Made by a program: the position numbers and the translations under genes. A model generated the notes under the pieces. The model made no database searches and had not been told where the DNA came from. It saw only the letters and a list, made by a program, of their open reading frames with translations. A DNA stretch of 19,632 nt from positions 1,184,089 to 1,203,720 of the forward strand of contig PJRA01000549.1 of the NCBI GenBank assembly GCA_016987375.1, written 5' to 3'. The stretch comes from Brachionus koreanus (Eukaryota; Rotifera; Eurotatoria; Ploima; Brachionidae). Of this stretch, positions 1 through 8,831 are shown piece by piece. Within the stretch, counting starts at the first letter, position 1; each line of letters starts with the position of its first letter.

Positions 1-1478
1 AAATAATTCACAGACATAGTACTGTGAGCTACGGTGTATATCATTAAATGTGCCACATGTATTAATTCAATTAACTAGACTTAATATATTAAGGAATATC
101 GGCTCATTTTCTTTTAAAGCATACTAAATCCCAGTTATTTTTTTTTTCTGCATTGATTCATGTAATTAAGACTTTTTTAGATTATGAACCATGATTTCTA
201 GTTTTAAAATTTATTCTAAATGTAAGACTGTAAGAAAATAAAAAATCAGTTTGAAAAAAAAAATTTATTTTTTAAAACGTAGTATAAAAATTGTTATTTA
301 CAATATTGGTTAAATAGTTTTATTTCATTTAAAATTGATTTTAAAGCCAAGTATATTTTTTTAAATAAAATTATAATTTATAAGCTCATATATTATTTTG
401 TATTGTTTTATTTTTCACTTTGCAATCATTTTTTTTGGAAAATTCTCTTGCTTTTATTTTTTTGAAATAAAATTTTTGCCTTCAAATTTAATCTAATCAA
501 ATCATGTTTAGACTGTAATAAAGTGTTGTAATCAGAGTTTAAGGCAAAGTAAAATGAATGTCTTCAAAGATTCCATGATTCAATAGCTTCAATTTGCTGT
601 TCGTTTGAGTATGAATAAAATTTTCACTGAATGCAATTTAAACAATTTGATCGATGATGTTTTTTTTAATTCTTATAATCGAATTCTTTTCTGATAAATT
701 TGATTCTCCATTTCTGAAATCCTCTCAGAGAAATTGAATTAGCCACTTTAATTGCAAATATTTGTAATCTAAATCAGGATAATTATAATACAATACCTAC
801 CCATCCAAACAAAATCTAGGCATATTCTAATGATTCAAAATAAGAATAGCAGTTTATAGGAATGCTTCTTTATGTTTCTCATTTAGTTAATTTAACCTTC
901 ATGTTGAATAAACTCCCGCAATCGTTTAAGTGGAGAATTTTTAGACGAGTATTAATTTTTATCTAAAAAAAATGAGCGTTTAGAAATCTAACAATGGCAT
1001 CAATAAATCGAAAATTTTCCTTATTTTTTTTGTATTAATTTTTTAAATATTTTGTCATAAAATTTATTAAATAATTTTTTTTTTATTTCATTTTAAACAT
1101 TATGAACCAAACAAATATAAATTGATTATTTTTGGGGTGATAAACAATGAAAAAATTGGTTATCTTATGATACATGTTAATATGAAAAGAAAGTAAAATA
1201 TGTGGTGAATAAAATAAGAAATTAAAAAAAAAATAATAATAAAAATATTTTAAAAAAATTGATTCAGAAGTGAATAACTATAATTAGAAAGCCGATTCTG
1301 AATAAATAGCATTATTTAAATAGTCCAGCAATACATAAAGTCTATTCACGCATTTAAATAGAATCAATTTTATTTAAATATTCAGTTGAATGCCTAAATA
1401 ATGCCAGACATAATAAATACACATTTGAATTTTTTCCTTAAGTAAAAACACTATTTGACCCTAAACAAAAAAAAAATC
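1..1478. other. AT-rich spacer downstream of the GPCPD1-like gene
   Basis: This stretch has no intact gene that I can support. It is dominated by A and T runs. It holds a decayed minus-strand reading frame at 539-793, listed separately. At about 1290-1405 there is a loose foldback: GCATTATTTA near 1309 is matched by its inverse TAAATAATGC near 1394. The part closest to 1479 should hold the 3' UTR of the minus-strand GPCPD1-like gene; an AATAAA on that strand lies near 1366-1371. Confidence 0.6.
539..793 (-). pseudogene. Decayed coding region, family not recognised
   Basis: Read on the minus strand, one frame runs for about 85 codons and ends at a TAA at 541-539. It contains only two internal stops, one TGA and one TAA, each a single C-to-T change from a CGA or CAA sense codon. 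The translation is mixed rather than low-complexity, for example YPDLDYKYLQLKWLIQFL followed after the TGA by EDFRNGESNLSEKNSIIRIK. That differs from the K/N/I/F/L noise seen in the surrounding spacer. I do not recognise the family. It may be a relic of a host gene or of a mobile element. An open stretch of this kind could also arise by chance, so confidence is low. Confidence 0.3.
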
Positions 1479-3779
1479 TTAAAAAGATTCATTAATTCTG
1501 TCGTAAATAATTCCGTTGATGCCAAGCTGAGTCAGTTGTTGTCGCTTGTCCAAATCGTTAAGTTCATCGCCCCACGAATAAGCTAAGAAATTGGCTGCCT
1601 TGGCCGTATCCGAAAACAGCAAGTTAATTATGTGCAAATCTTTGGTTAGTTCTTCGGCATGTGCAACTATTCCGTGCAATGATTCAGCTCGAGCAAAGCT
1701 GAACGATCGCTGAGTATTTTTGCAGCGTGCATCTTTGTACGGCACCCATTTGTTGGTCACGCCGTTGGTCAAAAACAGCACTGGAAATTTGTTCTGTTTC
1801 ATTCTGATACTTTAGGAAAAAAATTTAAGTCTGGTTATTTTTAATTAGTATGAATAAAAAAATAATGTACATTGAACACAAATTGGGATCAAAAGTGCTT
1901 ATTATGACACATCGTTGTTCATCTTGGCAACATTCGTACAATTCTTTAAGAATGCGGTCAACATACTGATTGCGATTTAGCCACTTCAAGTGATTGCTTA
2001 TTTCATGAGAGCCATCTTCAAGATCCAATGGATATTTGATTTCTACATTAAATCCCAATTTGGAGTCCAATTGAGTGCACATCTCTTTGAGTGTCGGAAA
2101 CATGAATTTACTGGTGAAAAAGTTTTGCAATTCATCTGATAAGTCTGTGTTTTTTAGAATTTTTTGAGAAAAAACTCGACTTTGCTTGACTTCATCATAA
2201 GTAAGCTGATTGACACCGATGCTCAAATACTTGCTCGAGTTTGTCTCAGCCAAACGATCAATGCAAAACATGAAGTCATGGTACACAATTGGAATGTTGT
2301 CTTTGGTCAATACTACATCAAACTCGACCATTTGAGCTCCACGATTGTAAGCTTCTCTGAATGAATCAATTGTGTTTTCCACATATCTTGAAAAAAAATT
2401 TTTTTAGAAATAAATTTTTGAAATTTTTTTGATTATTTTTAAAATGCCATGTTTATCTAGTCTCTGACATAGCTAACAAAGCATTTATATTTTCTATTTT
2501 TGTTTCAAAGACTAACTCTGTTCCTGGCAGTGTACCAGCATCAAATGTTTTGCCCATACCTCTGTGTCCGATAGGTATACAAGATCTATTGAAGTGATAA
2601 TTATAATTTTTTCTAATTTTATAATTAGATTCTTCATTAAGTGACGTTATAAGCAAAACTTCAGTCTTTAGACTGCCAACTATTTGATTTGAATTGAGCA
2701 TTGATATGTCCATATCAATCACAGAACTTTCTATTACCGATTTGTTAATCTTGAAGTAACCTGTGGCCAAGTATTTGTCACTCAGCTTGCCTGACTCTTC
2801 AATTTCGTACACATTTATTTGAAACAACTAAACACAAATTAGAAAAAAAAATAAAAAAATCTAATTATTTAAATTTTTCATATGATTTTAAATTACCAAG
2901 TCAGACAAATTTTCATATGTGCGAATTCTGTACGATGAGTACACATTGGCACAGTTGAATGCATTGAACTTTGTTTTTTTATCATTAACAATTTGATTTT
3001 CATCAAAATCCTTTGAATAAATAAAAAATTAAATAAAAAAAAAATTTCTTATTGTTGGTAATAAAATTTTACAGAGCTATGAGCGCAATAGTCTTTCAGC
3101 TCATAAAGTCCATTATTGGCTTTCCATGGCACAATGTCGTAGCACAAATTTTTCGACTCAACATGCCACAACTGAAGTGGATGCTTGAAAAAGTGAAATT
3201 GAACTTCGTTTTCATTGTTTAGCAACCATCCATGATCAATCCTGGTTGGCTTATTGTCAGAGTCAATCAATGGCCACTTGTCTACCACTTGATAGGACAG
3301 CAATGAAGAGTTTGTCAATTCGAGCTTTCTCGGGTTATATTCAATCTGCTTTAGAAACACTCTTGTGTCCTTGAGATTGGACATTTTTTGTGCGATAAAG
3401 TATTTGTATTCAATGGCCTCGGCCGCTAGAGTCTCGTAAGACTCGTTCAAATCAACTGTCGCCTCGAACTCAAGCACATTACTTGTTCTGTATTTAAAAA
3501 TGATTGTTTAGGTCCTTAAAAGACCGTTTATTTATTAACTTACAAATTTTCCAAATACATTTCGCACGATGAATTGGACGAGAGCGACAATGAAGACAAC
3601 GAAAGCGAGCAGTTTTCGTTGCATGTGTCAGCAAGCTTGGATTTAAGTTCGACAGCCTTGCGCAGGTCCCATGAACCTAGCGCTTTGGACGAGCCGCAAA
3701 CATATACGCTATCTTTGTATATGTTGAAATTGGTATGGGCATCGTCAAGACCAAAGCTAAGCTGAAATTTAACAATCAT
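1479..3779 (-). CDS. GPCPD1: Glycerophosphocholine phosphodiesterase, CBM20 plus GDPD domains (GPCPD1-like)
   Basis: The family hydrolyses glycerophosphocholine to choline and glycerol-3-phosphate in the cytosol. Proposed exons are 3779-3544, 3487-3073, 3010-2897, 2827-2469, 2386-1871 and 1803-1479. They join in frame to 654 residues; human GPCPD1 is about 670. Introns are 56, 62, 69, 82 and 67 nt, all GT-AG. Residues 1 to about 110 are a CBM20 starch-binding-type domain (CGSSKALGSWD, then EYKYFI). The catalytic GDPD domain starts near 338 with IGHRG (His343). It continues with VEFDVVLTKD (Glu396, Asp398), VYHD (His411) and FNVEIKYP, and ends with FAYSWGDELND-like and GINGIIYDRI motifs. The Asp398-His411 spacing matches the family. 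The ATG at 3779 is supported by an in-frame TAA five codons upstream and a complete CBM20 start. The donor of intron 4 is uncertain: GT at 2477 would also keep frame and remove three residues. No catalytic residue is missing. Confidence 0.9.
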
Positions 3780-4226
3780 TTTAAATCTAAATTAAATTTT
3801 AAAAAATGAATAGTTAGCCGAGAATTTGTGCCAAGTATTTATGGAATACTAGTGCTTGGAACTTAAGCTTATTATTAACTTCCCCTCCCAAATGAGCTCT
3901 CTCTCTTTTTCTCTTTTATTTCTTAAAAAGACTCCTCAGAATAATCCTAATCATAATTTATTACCATAATATTTATTAGTGCTCTTAGTCTAGTGCTTTA
4001 AATTGCATAACATTTAGAAAGACTTGCCGATGTCGTAATTAAGTTATCACTAGAAACCAGTGTACCTAGACATTAGAGAAATTAATAATTTTATGCTAAT
4101 TTAATGCATTTATTGTTGACCTAGCATTGTAAGCCATTTTTTTATCGATTTTTTTTTGCTGCGTCGCTAATTTATTTTTTCTCATTGGCTTATTTTGAGG
4201 GTGCAAATGCGTCACGAAGTTGTCGA

Positions 4227-4352
4227 ATGAGCTTCAAAGTCTATGCTTGTGGAAAAGGTTGGGTTGATAAAGAAAATTTGCTTGATCAAAATTTATCGCG
4301 GTATACACCCTTTAAATTGCTAGTTGGTCTCATTTTAATTTTATTTAAATAA
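4227..4352 (+). CDS. Possible 41-codon small open reading frame
   Basis: ATG at 4227 opens 41 codons, ending at TAA 4350-4352. The product begins MSFKVYACGKGWVDKENLL and ends in a hydrophobic stretch (LLVGLILILFK). A seven-codon frame starts at 4207, and its TGA overlaps this ATG as ATGA. The first half is richer in G and C than its surroundings and uses mixed codons. An AATAAA overlaps the stop region. I see no TATA box close by and recognise no family. The stretch lies upstream of, and divergent from, the GPCPD1-like gene, so it could simply be promoter DNA. It is reported as a weak candidate only. Confidence 0.15.
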   Translation: MSFKVYACGKGWVDKENLLDQNLSRYTPFKLLVGLILILFK

Positions 4353-4368
4353 AATATACAAAAAAAAC

Positions 4369-4440
4369 TGCGTTTTTTATATTAAAAATAGAACAATAAT
4401 CATGATGATTTAGAGGTGAAAAGCATGATCAATTGCTGAC
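4369..4440 (+). repeat. Dispersed repeat, copy A
   Basis: The core ATCATGATGATTTAGA at about 4399 is followed by AAAAGCATGAT and ATTGCTGA. It is almost identical to copy C at 4821 and partly conserved in copy B at 4636. The shared part begins with a T-rich lead (GCGTTTTTTATAT) and a GAAC motif, giving a unit of roughly 70 bp. Confidence 0.7.
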
Positions 4441-4635
4441 TGTTGTAACTTAGATTTTGTTTAGACTATCTTGTATTAACAATATTGAGAATATTTTTTA
4501 AGCTGGTCAGAAAGTTATGTCTGAATTTATTTATCTCAAAAAAAAATAATGAATAAAATTCAAAATCTTGACTTTTTTTCTATTTGAAAGGAAGAATTTG
4601 TGCTATAGATGTTTTCTTTAAAAAAAAACAGACAA

Positions 4636-4702
4636 GCACTTTTTATATATGAAAAAAAATAATGAACAACTAAAGGTAAAAAGCATGATTAATAAATGAT
4701 GC
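4636..4702 (+). repeat. Dispersed repeat, copy B (most diverged)
   Basis: Copy B keeps the order of the unit: GCACTTTTTATAT, then AATGAAC, then AAAGG, then TAAAAAGCATGAT and AATAAATGA. The CATGATGATTTAGA core has diverged. The second half, AAAAGCATGAT, is exact in all three copies. Confidence 0.5.
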
Positions 4703-4820
4703 CAAATCAAAGCCTAATTCAAATTCTTGAATAAAAACATTAATTGAATTTATCACTGAATTCAAGCTAAAACTACTGATACAATAAATTACGCTTGAAA
4801 ATTATTTTTACTAAATGCTA

Positions 4821-4888
4821 AGCTTTTCGTTAAATATGGAACGAAATCATGATGATTTAGATGGGAAAAGCATGATCGATTGCTGATT
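4821..4888 (+). repeat. Dispersed repeat, copy C
   Basis: The unit reads AGCTTTTCG, then GGAACGAA, then ATCATGATGATTTAGA, then GGGAAAAGCATGATCG, then ATTGCTGA. The central 45 bases match copy A with only a few differences. All copies point the same way, spaced about 267 and 185 bp apart. Confidence 0.7.
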
Positions 4889-5611
4889 AGTTTTGAGTTT
4901 ATTTTTCAAATAAACAAACTATTGTTGCTACAAAAAAAAATTCACTATTTTTCTACTCTAATACTTAATAATAAATTTGTTTGAAAAAAATTTCTTAACC
5001 TAATAACAAGGCTTTTTAGCGTAAAAAATAGAGAATTCTCATTTAATTCAATAAAAACTTGGCTAGGCCAGTTTAAAATTTCTGTCTTAAATTTTTCCTG
5101 CTAGATGAAGTTTTCAATATTCAATAAGACAATCTTAATTCAATTAATAGAAGATTAAAAGACCTAGAATGGGATATATGCCATGGTTTTTATATTTACC
5201 AAAAGCACCTCTTTAACTATGCCTCAGTAATAAATAAATTTTTTTTTAGATTTTTTTATAGAATATTTATATGTAAAAAATATCAGCGATTGAAAAAAAA
5301 AACTCCATTTAATAAAATCTTTAATTATTATCATAATAATGAGCGTAACTTTTACCGTAGAATTTAATTCTTTTCTAAAATCTAAAAAAAAGGTGTCCCT
5401 GAAAATCGGGTACTTTAATTACACATAATTATGGTTATTAGCTGTTAGCATAGTCTTAAAAAAATATTTGAATTGAACTCCAAAGCTTTATTTGATTTAA
5501 AAATGATTATAAAATGACTTGAAAAAAAAAGTTTAAATACTAATGCAAATGTTTATATGTATCGTGATTGGAATAAAGTCTCTCATAATATTATAATATC
5601 ATTGTAGAAAC

Positions 5612-5654
5612 AAAATGCTTTTCCACGGCAATATAAGTCGAGGAAAAACATTTT
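5612..5654 (-). repeat. 13-bp inverted repeat (hairpin)
   Basis: AAAATGCTTTTCC at 5612-5624 is matched by GGAAAAACATTTT at 5642-5654 across a 17-base loop. Transcribed from the minus strand, the single mismatch becomes a G-U pair, so RNA from that strand would form an uninterrupted 13-bp stem. No host gene is visible around it. Confidence 0.6.
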
Positions 5655-6260
5655 GATTTAATTATTTTTAATGTCAAGGATGATTAAGAGAAAAAATAAA
5701 CGATTCCATTCATTTATAAAATGTTTTTTAGCAACATCAAAATTCAATGCTCACTATTTAGCTTTATTTTAGTATTTTTAAAGGGTGTAACACATTAGTT
5801 TGGAACGAAAAAAGTGATTTACTTTATAGCTGAAGAGATACGTCATTATTATATAATACTTTTTATGTAGTCTAATTTATCCCGTGCTTAGAACACATTT
5901 GAAAAATGTTGAAACTAGCAAAAAAAAAAAAGCTTAGATAAATTTACTTGGCTTCAAAACAAAAGTTATATATTCTATCATGAAAATTAAGATTAAAATT
6001 AAACCTTACTTAATAAATGAAAAATAAATATTGATTAATTTAACAAAAAGTATTCAGATAAAGCTCTGACGTAATAATGTTTTACTCTTTGAATAAATTT
6101 ATTTAGTTGATTTTAGAACGCAAAAAATGACTAGTTTGCGAATTTAACTCTATAATAATGTTTCAATTATGTTCTAAGTAAACTATGAGCTTAATTTACT
6201 TAGGGTAAAAAGAGCTGGATTGAGAATAATTAGCTATTGTTTAAAATTTATTATTATTTA

Positions 6261-6395
6261 TTTATTTGTAAATCTGTTTTATTTGTAAATCTGTATCGAG
6301 CGTTAGCTCCTTCAGAGAAAAATAAAAATAAAATTAAATCAAAATAAAATGATTAAAATAAAAGTTAAAAAATAAAATAAGAATTTAAAAATATA
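6261..6395 (+). mobile_element. Probable 3' tail of a non-LTR retrotransposon
   Basis: A perfect 17-bp tandem duplication (TTTATTTGTAAATCTGT at 6261-6277 and 6278-6294) is followed by a short hairpin. The hairpin is GAGC-GTTA-GCTC at 6298-6309. Then comes a long A-rich tail of AAAATAAA-type repeats from about 6316 to 6395. A small stem-loop next to an (A)nT-type tail is the usual appearance of the 3' end of 5'-truncated LINE copies. I found no coding remnant upstream, so the call rests on architecture alone. Confidence 0.4.
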
Positions 6396-6705
6396 GTGAA
6401 ATAAAAATTATTAAATTTAAAATAAAAGTTTAAAATTTAAATTTTTAAGAATTTTATGTAAGAATATGGGCGTAAAATTTTCAAATAAATTAAACATCAA
6501 ACATTTATCCCTGTTACAAAAACTGAAAACTTTCTTGTTAATTTAAAAAAAAATAAAATAACTCGGCAAATATTCTTTATTGTCTTCTCAATTAAAAGTC
6601 TTTAATTAGATTGTATTGATTTTAGGTGTCTATTTAATTGATATCTTTCAAATATCATTTCAATCATTCAATCAATGATAAAAATATTTATTTTGAGGCT
6701 TAGCA

Positions 6706-6713
6706 TATATAAG
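6706..6713 (+). promoter_or_regulatory. TATA box of the small gene at 6770
   Basis: TATATAAG lies 64 bp upstream of the ATG and is flanked by relatively G-containing sequence (GAGGCTTAGCA before, GACTG after). A start site about 30 bp downstream, near 6737, would give a short 5' UTR. Confidence 0.55.
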
Positions 6714-6769
6714 GACTGTTAAAATAGAATAAAACTATAAAAATCAAAATAAAACACTAAATAACTAAA

Positions 6770-7027
6770 ATGAACAAATTCATTGCTAAAATTTGGAGCA
6801 AAGCCAAAATTACTGTTTTGAAAAAATTGAAAAAGTCTTCTGCGTCTAAAATTAATAATCAAAACACGCATGAACAAAGTTTAGTTGAGCCATGCACTCC
6901 TCTAGTGATTAAACGGCCTTCACATTACATTTCACCAATTACACCCCTCAAAATTCAAAATCCAAAATCTAAACTTAGAAAACAATATGGCAAAGTCAAG
7001 CTTTTTGAAGAGAATAATCAAAATTAA
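6770..7027 (+). CDS. Small basic protein, 85 aa, unknown function
   Basis: This is an intronless frame from ATG 6770 to TAA 7025-7027. I do not recognise the family. The product is strongly basic, with a Lys-rich amphipathic N-terminus (residues 1-28: MNKFIAKIWSKAKITVLKKL and onward). It has no signal peptide and no membrane segment. Residues 43-50 and 58-65 form a short internal repeat (TPLVIKRP and TPLKIQNP). The SP and TP sites (T43, S55, T58) look like targets of proline-directed kinases. Coding status is supported by richer base composition than the flanks, a TATA box 64 bp upstream and AATAAA signals downstream (for example near 7192). A nuclear or nucleic-acid-binding role is only a guess from its charge. 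Confidence 0.6.
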   Translation: MNKFIAKIWSKAKITVLKKLKKSSASKINNQNTHEQSLVEPCTPLVIKRPSHYISPITPLKIQNPKSKLRKQYGKVKLFEENNQN

Positions 7028-7901
7028 TTATTTAAAATTATTTTATTAATTTAATTTTGTGCTTCCAAAGTTCATTTTCTTTAATTATCATTCTATTATC
7101 ATATTTTTATACTAACATGCCTAATTTTTTTAAATTTATTTATTCCTTAAAAAAATAAATTGCTCATCTATTAAAAATGAGAAAAAATTATTAATAAAAT
7201 ATTTTTAATTTTAAAATATTAACAAGTTCCTGAAGCTGACCTAACACCGGTTTTAAAAAATAGAACAAAAATTAATACTAATAAAAAGCTAATAACTTTT
7301 TTTTTTGAAGGCTTTAAATTAGTTCTTAAAGTCCAACAAACTGCAACATACTTAGAAGTACCAAAAGTCCAGTCTGCTAATGATATCCTAAGTCTCTCCA
7401 AAATGCACTATAGCAAAATTTATCCAAATTTTAATTTTGCTAAGTTTGTAGAGTTTTTTCAGATTTTTCATTTTAGTGCAACTTTGAATGTCGCACCATT
7501 TTAAATTTACAGAACTTGCTTTTGACTTTTAAAATAAAAGTTACAAGAATAAATCATAATTATTTTTGACCAAGTTTTTTAAGATCTGTTTAAAATTGCG
7601 TATAATATATAAAAATAGCAAAAATTATTATTTAAAAAACAAAAATACTGAAGTTAGGATTATTTTTAATTATCAATTACAAATTGTTAATTATACTTAA
7701 AATATATTCATTTTTATTCATCAGAAACAAATTAACTAAATTGTAACAATAATACTTGAAAATAAAATCTAACAATATTTGATAAAAACCAAATTCAAAA
7801 AAAAAAATTTGATTTTTGATTATTTAGTAGGCTTTATTCATCTTATGGTCTATAAATTTTTACTTAATTTTAAAATACCAAAATTAAAATTTGAAAAAAC
7901 A
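7028..7901. other. AT-rich spacer
   Basis: This spacer follows the small gene. Its first 180 bases probably include that gene's 3' UTR and polyadenylation signals. AGCAAAATT near 7411 is matched by AATTTTGCT near 7434, a 9-bp stem. A moderately GC-richer patch at 7219-7500 reads open on the minus strand without an ATG (7401-7219). It has no domain I recognise and I do not call it a gene. A TATAAAT at 7851 precedes the weak gene candidate at 7902. Confidence 0.5.
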
Positions 7902-8101
7902 ATGTCTTTTTTAATAGAAATCTCAAACATTATCTCATTAGTGTCTCTAGAAGCCAATGCTATTCCTAGCAAGAAGACTTTGGGAAAAGGTAAAATCTAT
8001 TTGCATTTTTCTAGTTCTCGAATCCTGATTTTATTCTCAATAACAGATTGTCCATTTTAATTTTATGAACAGATAAGCATGCAACTGAGAATCTGACTTG
8101 A
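7902..8101 (+). CDS. Weak candidate small gene, two exons
   Basis: ATG 7902 lies 51 bp downstream of TATAAAT (7851). The frame begins MSFLIEISNIISLVSLEANA, a short hydrophobic stretch ending in a signal-peptidase-like ANA, followed by IPSKKTLGK. A GT at 7990 (AAAAG|GTAAAA) is a fair donor. Joining to the AG at 8071-8072 gives a 38-residue product ending KHATENLT. Joining to the AG at 8045-8046 gives a product ending DCPF. Unspliced, the frame ends at 8060 after 52 residues. If real it could be a tiny secreted peptide, but the evidence is a TATA-like box, a donor and composition only. Confidence 0.2.
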
Positions 8102-8831
8102 GATGCTATGAGATGGTTATTTTCAAGTATTTTTGTTTTAAATTGCATAAAAATAGCATAAGTGATAATGTCTAAAGGTTACATAGGATTTCATCTTATT
8201 TTATGCGTTTAACACCAAAATTAACAAATATTACCAAAACAAATATTTAGATTAAAAATTCAGATTTAATTTTTTAGTAAAATAAAGTTTAGGTAAAATA
8301 AGGGAATGATATCTCAAATAAGCTACTATTTTGTAGAAGAGATTATTCCCTATCAGAATTGATGCAATCCTTTTAGCATATATGCATATTTGACAAGACA
8401 CTTTTTTTTTGAATATATGAGCGGCTCCGCTCAAAAATTTTTTTATTTCTTTAAATTTTTTACCCCCCAAAAAAGTCTGTTTTTCTAGGTTTTTAAATAT
8501 GTTTAATAGTTAAAGACGGTCCTTTGAAATTCAGATAGTGTGGTAGCTTTGCTACGCGCGAATCTTACATCATCATTTTTTATAGCAAAAATTGCTAGCG
8601 CATTTGTCAAGACAAGACAGTTGAAAAATATTGAACTAAAAATTTCAAATTGTAAATAAAAGTTAATATTAGCGTTGGTAACGTTGGATGCCGTATAGAC
8701 GCTCGTGGACAATTAGATGGTGGAAATGTCCGAACTGTGCAAGTAAAAAATTAGCCAGACAATTTGAATAAAAACAAATATTTTATTTTTTTTTAAATAT
8801 TTTTTTTAATGAAATAATTTAAATTTCAAAA
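8102..8831. other. Spacer with a GC-enriched patch downstream of calcineurin
   Basis: No gene is called here. GAGCGG-CT-CCGCTC at 8419-8432 is a short GC-rich stem in A/T surroundings. At about 8505-8755 base composition rises. The minus strand is open from 8712 to 8503 but has no ATG at its start. The plus strand is open for 32 codons, ending at TAG 8752, with a protein-like end (GNVGCRIDARGQLDGGNVRT). The calcineurin 3' UTR should extend leftward from 8831; an AATAAA on the minus strand lies at 8787-8782. Confidence 0.45.

Larger units (their letters stand above)
3780..6769. other. 3-kb intergenic spacer with repeats
   Basis: The spacer lies between the start of the GPCPD1-like gene and the small gene at 6770, so it should contain both promoters. 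Near 3890-3930 there is a pyrimidine-rich stretch (CCCCTCCC, then CTCTCTCTTTTTCTC on the plus strand) in the likely GPCPD1 upstream region. Separately listed items are a short open frame at 4227, three copies of a dispersed repeat, a hairpin at 5612-5654 and a retrotransposon-like tail at 6261. CTAAGTAAA near 6174 is matched by its inverse TTTACTTAG near 6196, a 9-bp stem with a 12-base loop. I see no RNA gene. Confidence 0.6.

Noticed and set aside
2164..2364. Plus-strand open frame of 66 codons
   Set aside because: It is antisense to the GDPD exon of the GPCPD1-like gene and has no independent support.
3574..3765. Plus-strand open frame of 63 codons
   Set aside because: It is the shadow of the first GPCPD1 exon; the minus-strand reading carries the CBM20 motif.
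5671..5772. 33-codon plus-strand frame starting MSRMIKRKNK
   Set aside because: It is too short, has no TATA box or splice sites, and its composition does not stand out.
7219..7401. Minus-strand open frame of 60 codons
   Set aside because: It begins with TTG rather than ATG, has no recognisable domain, and lacks promoter or splice support.
8252..8470. Minus-strand K/I/F-rich open frame
   Set aside because: The composition is that of translated A/T-rich spacer, with no homology or signals.
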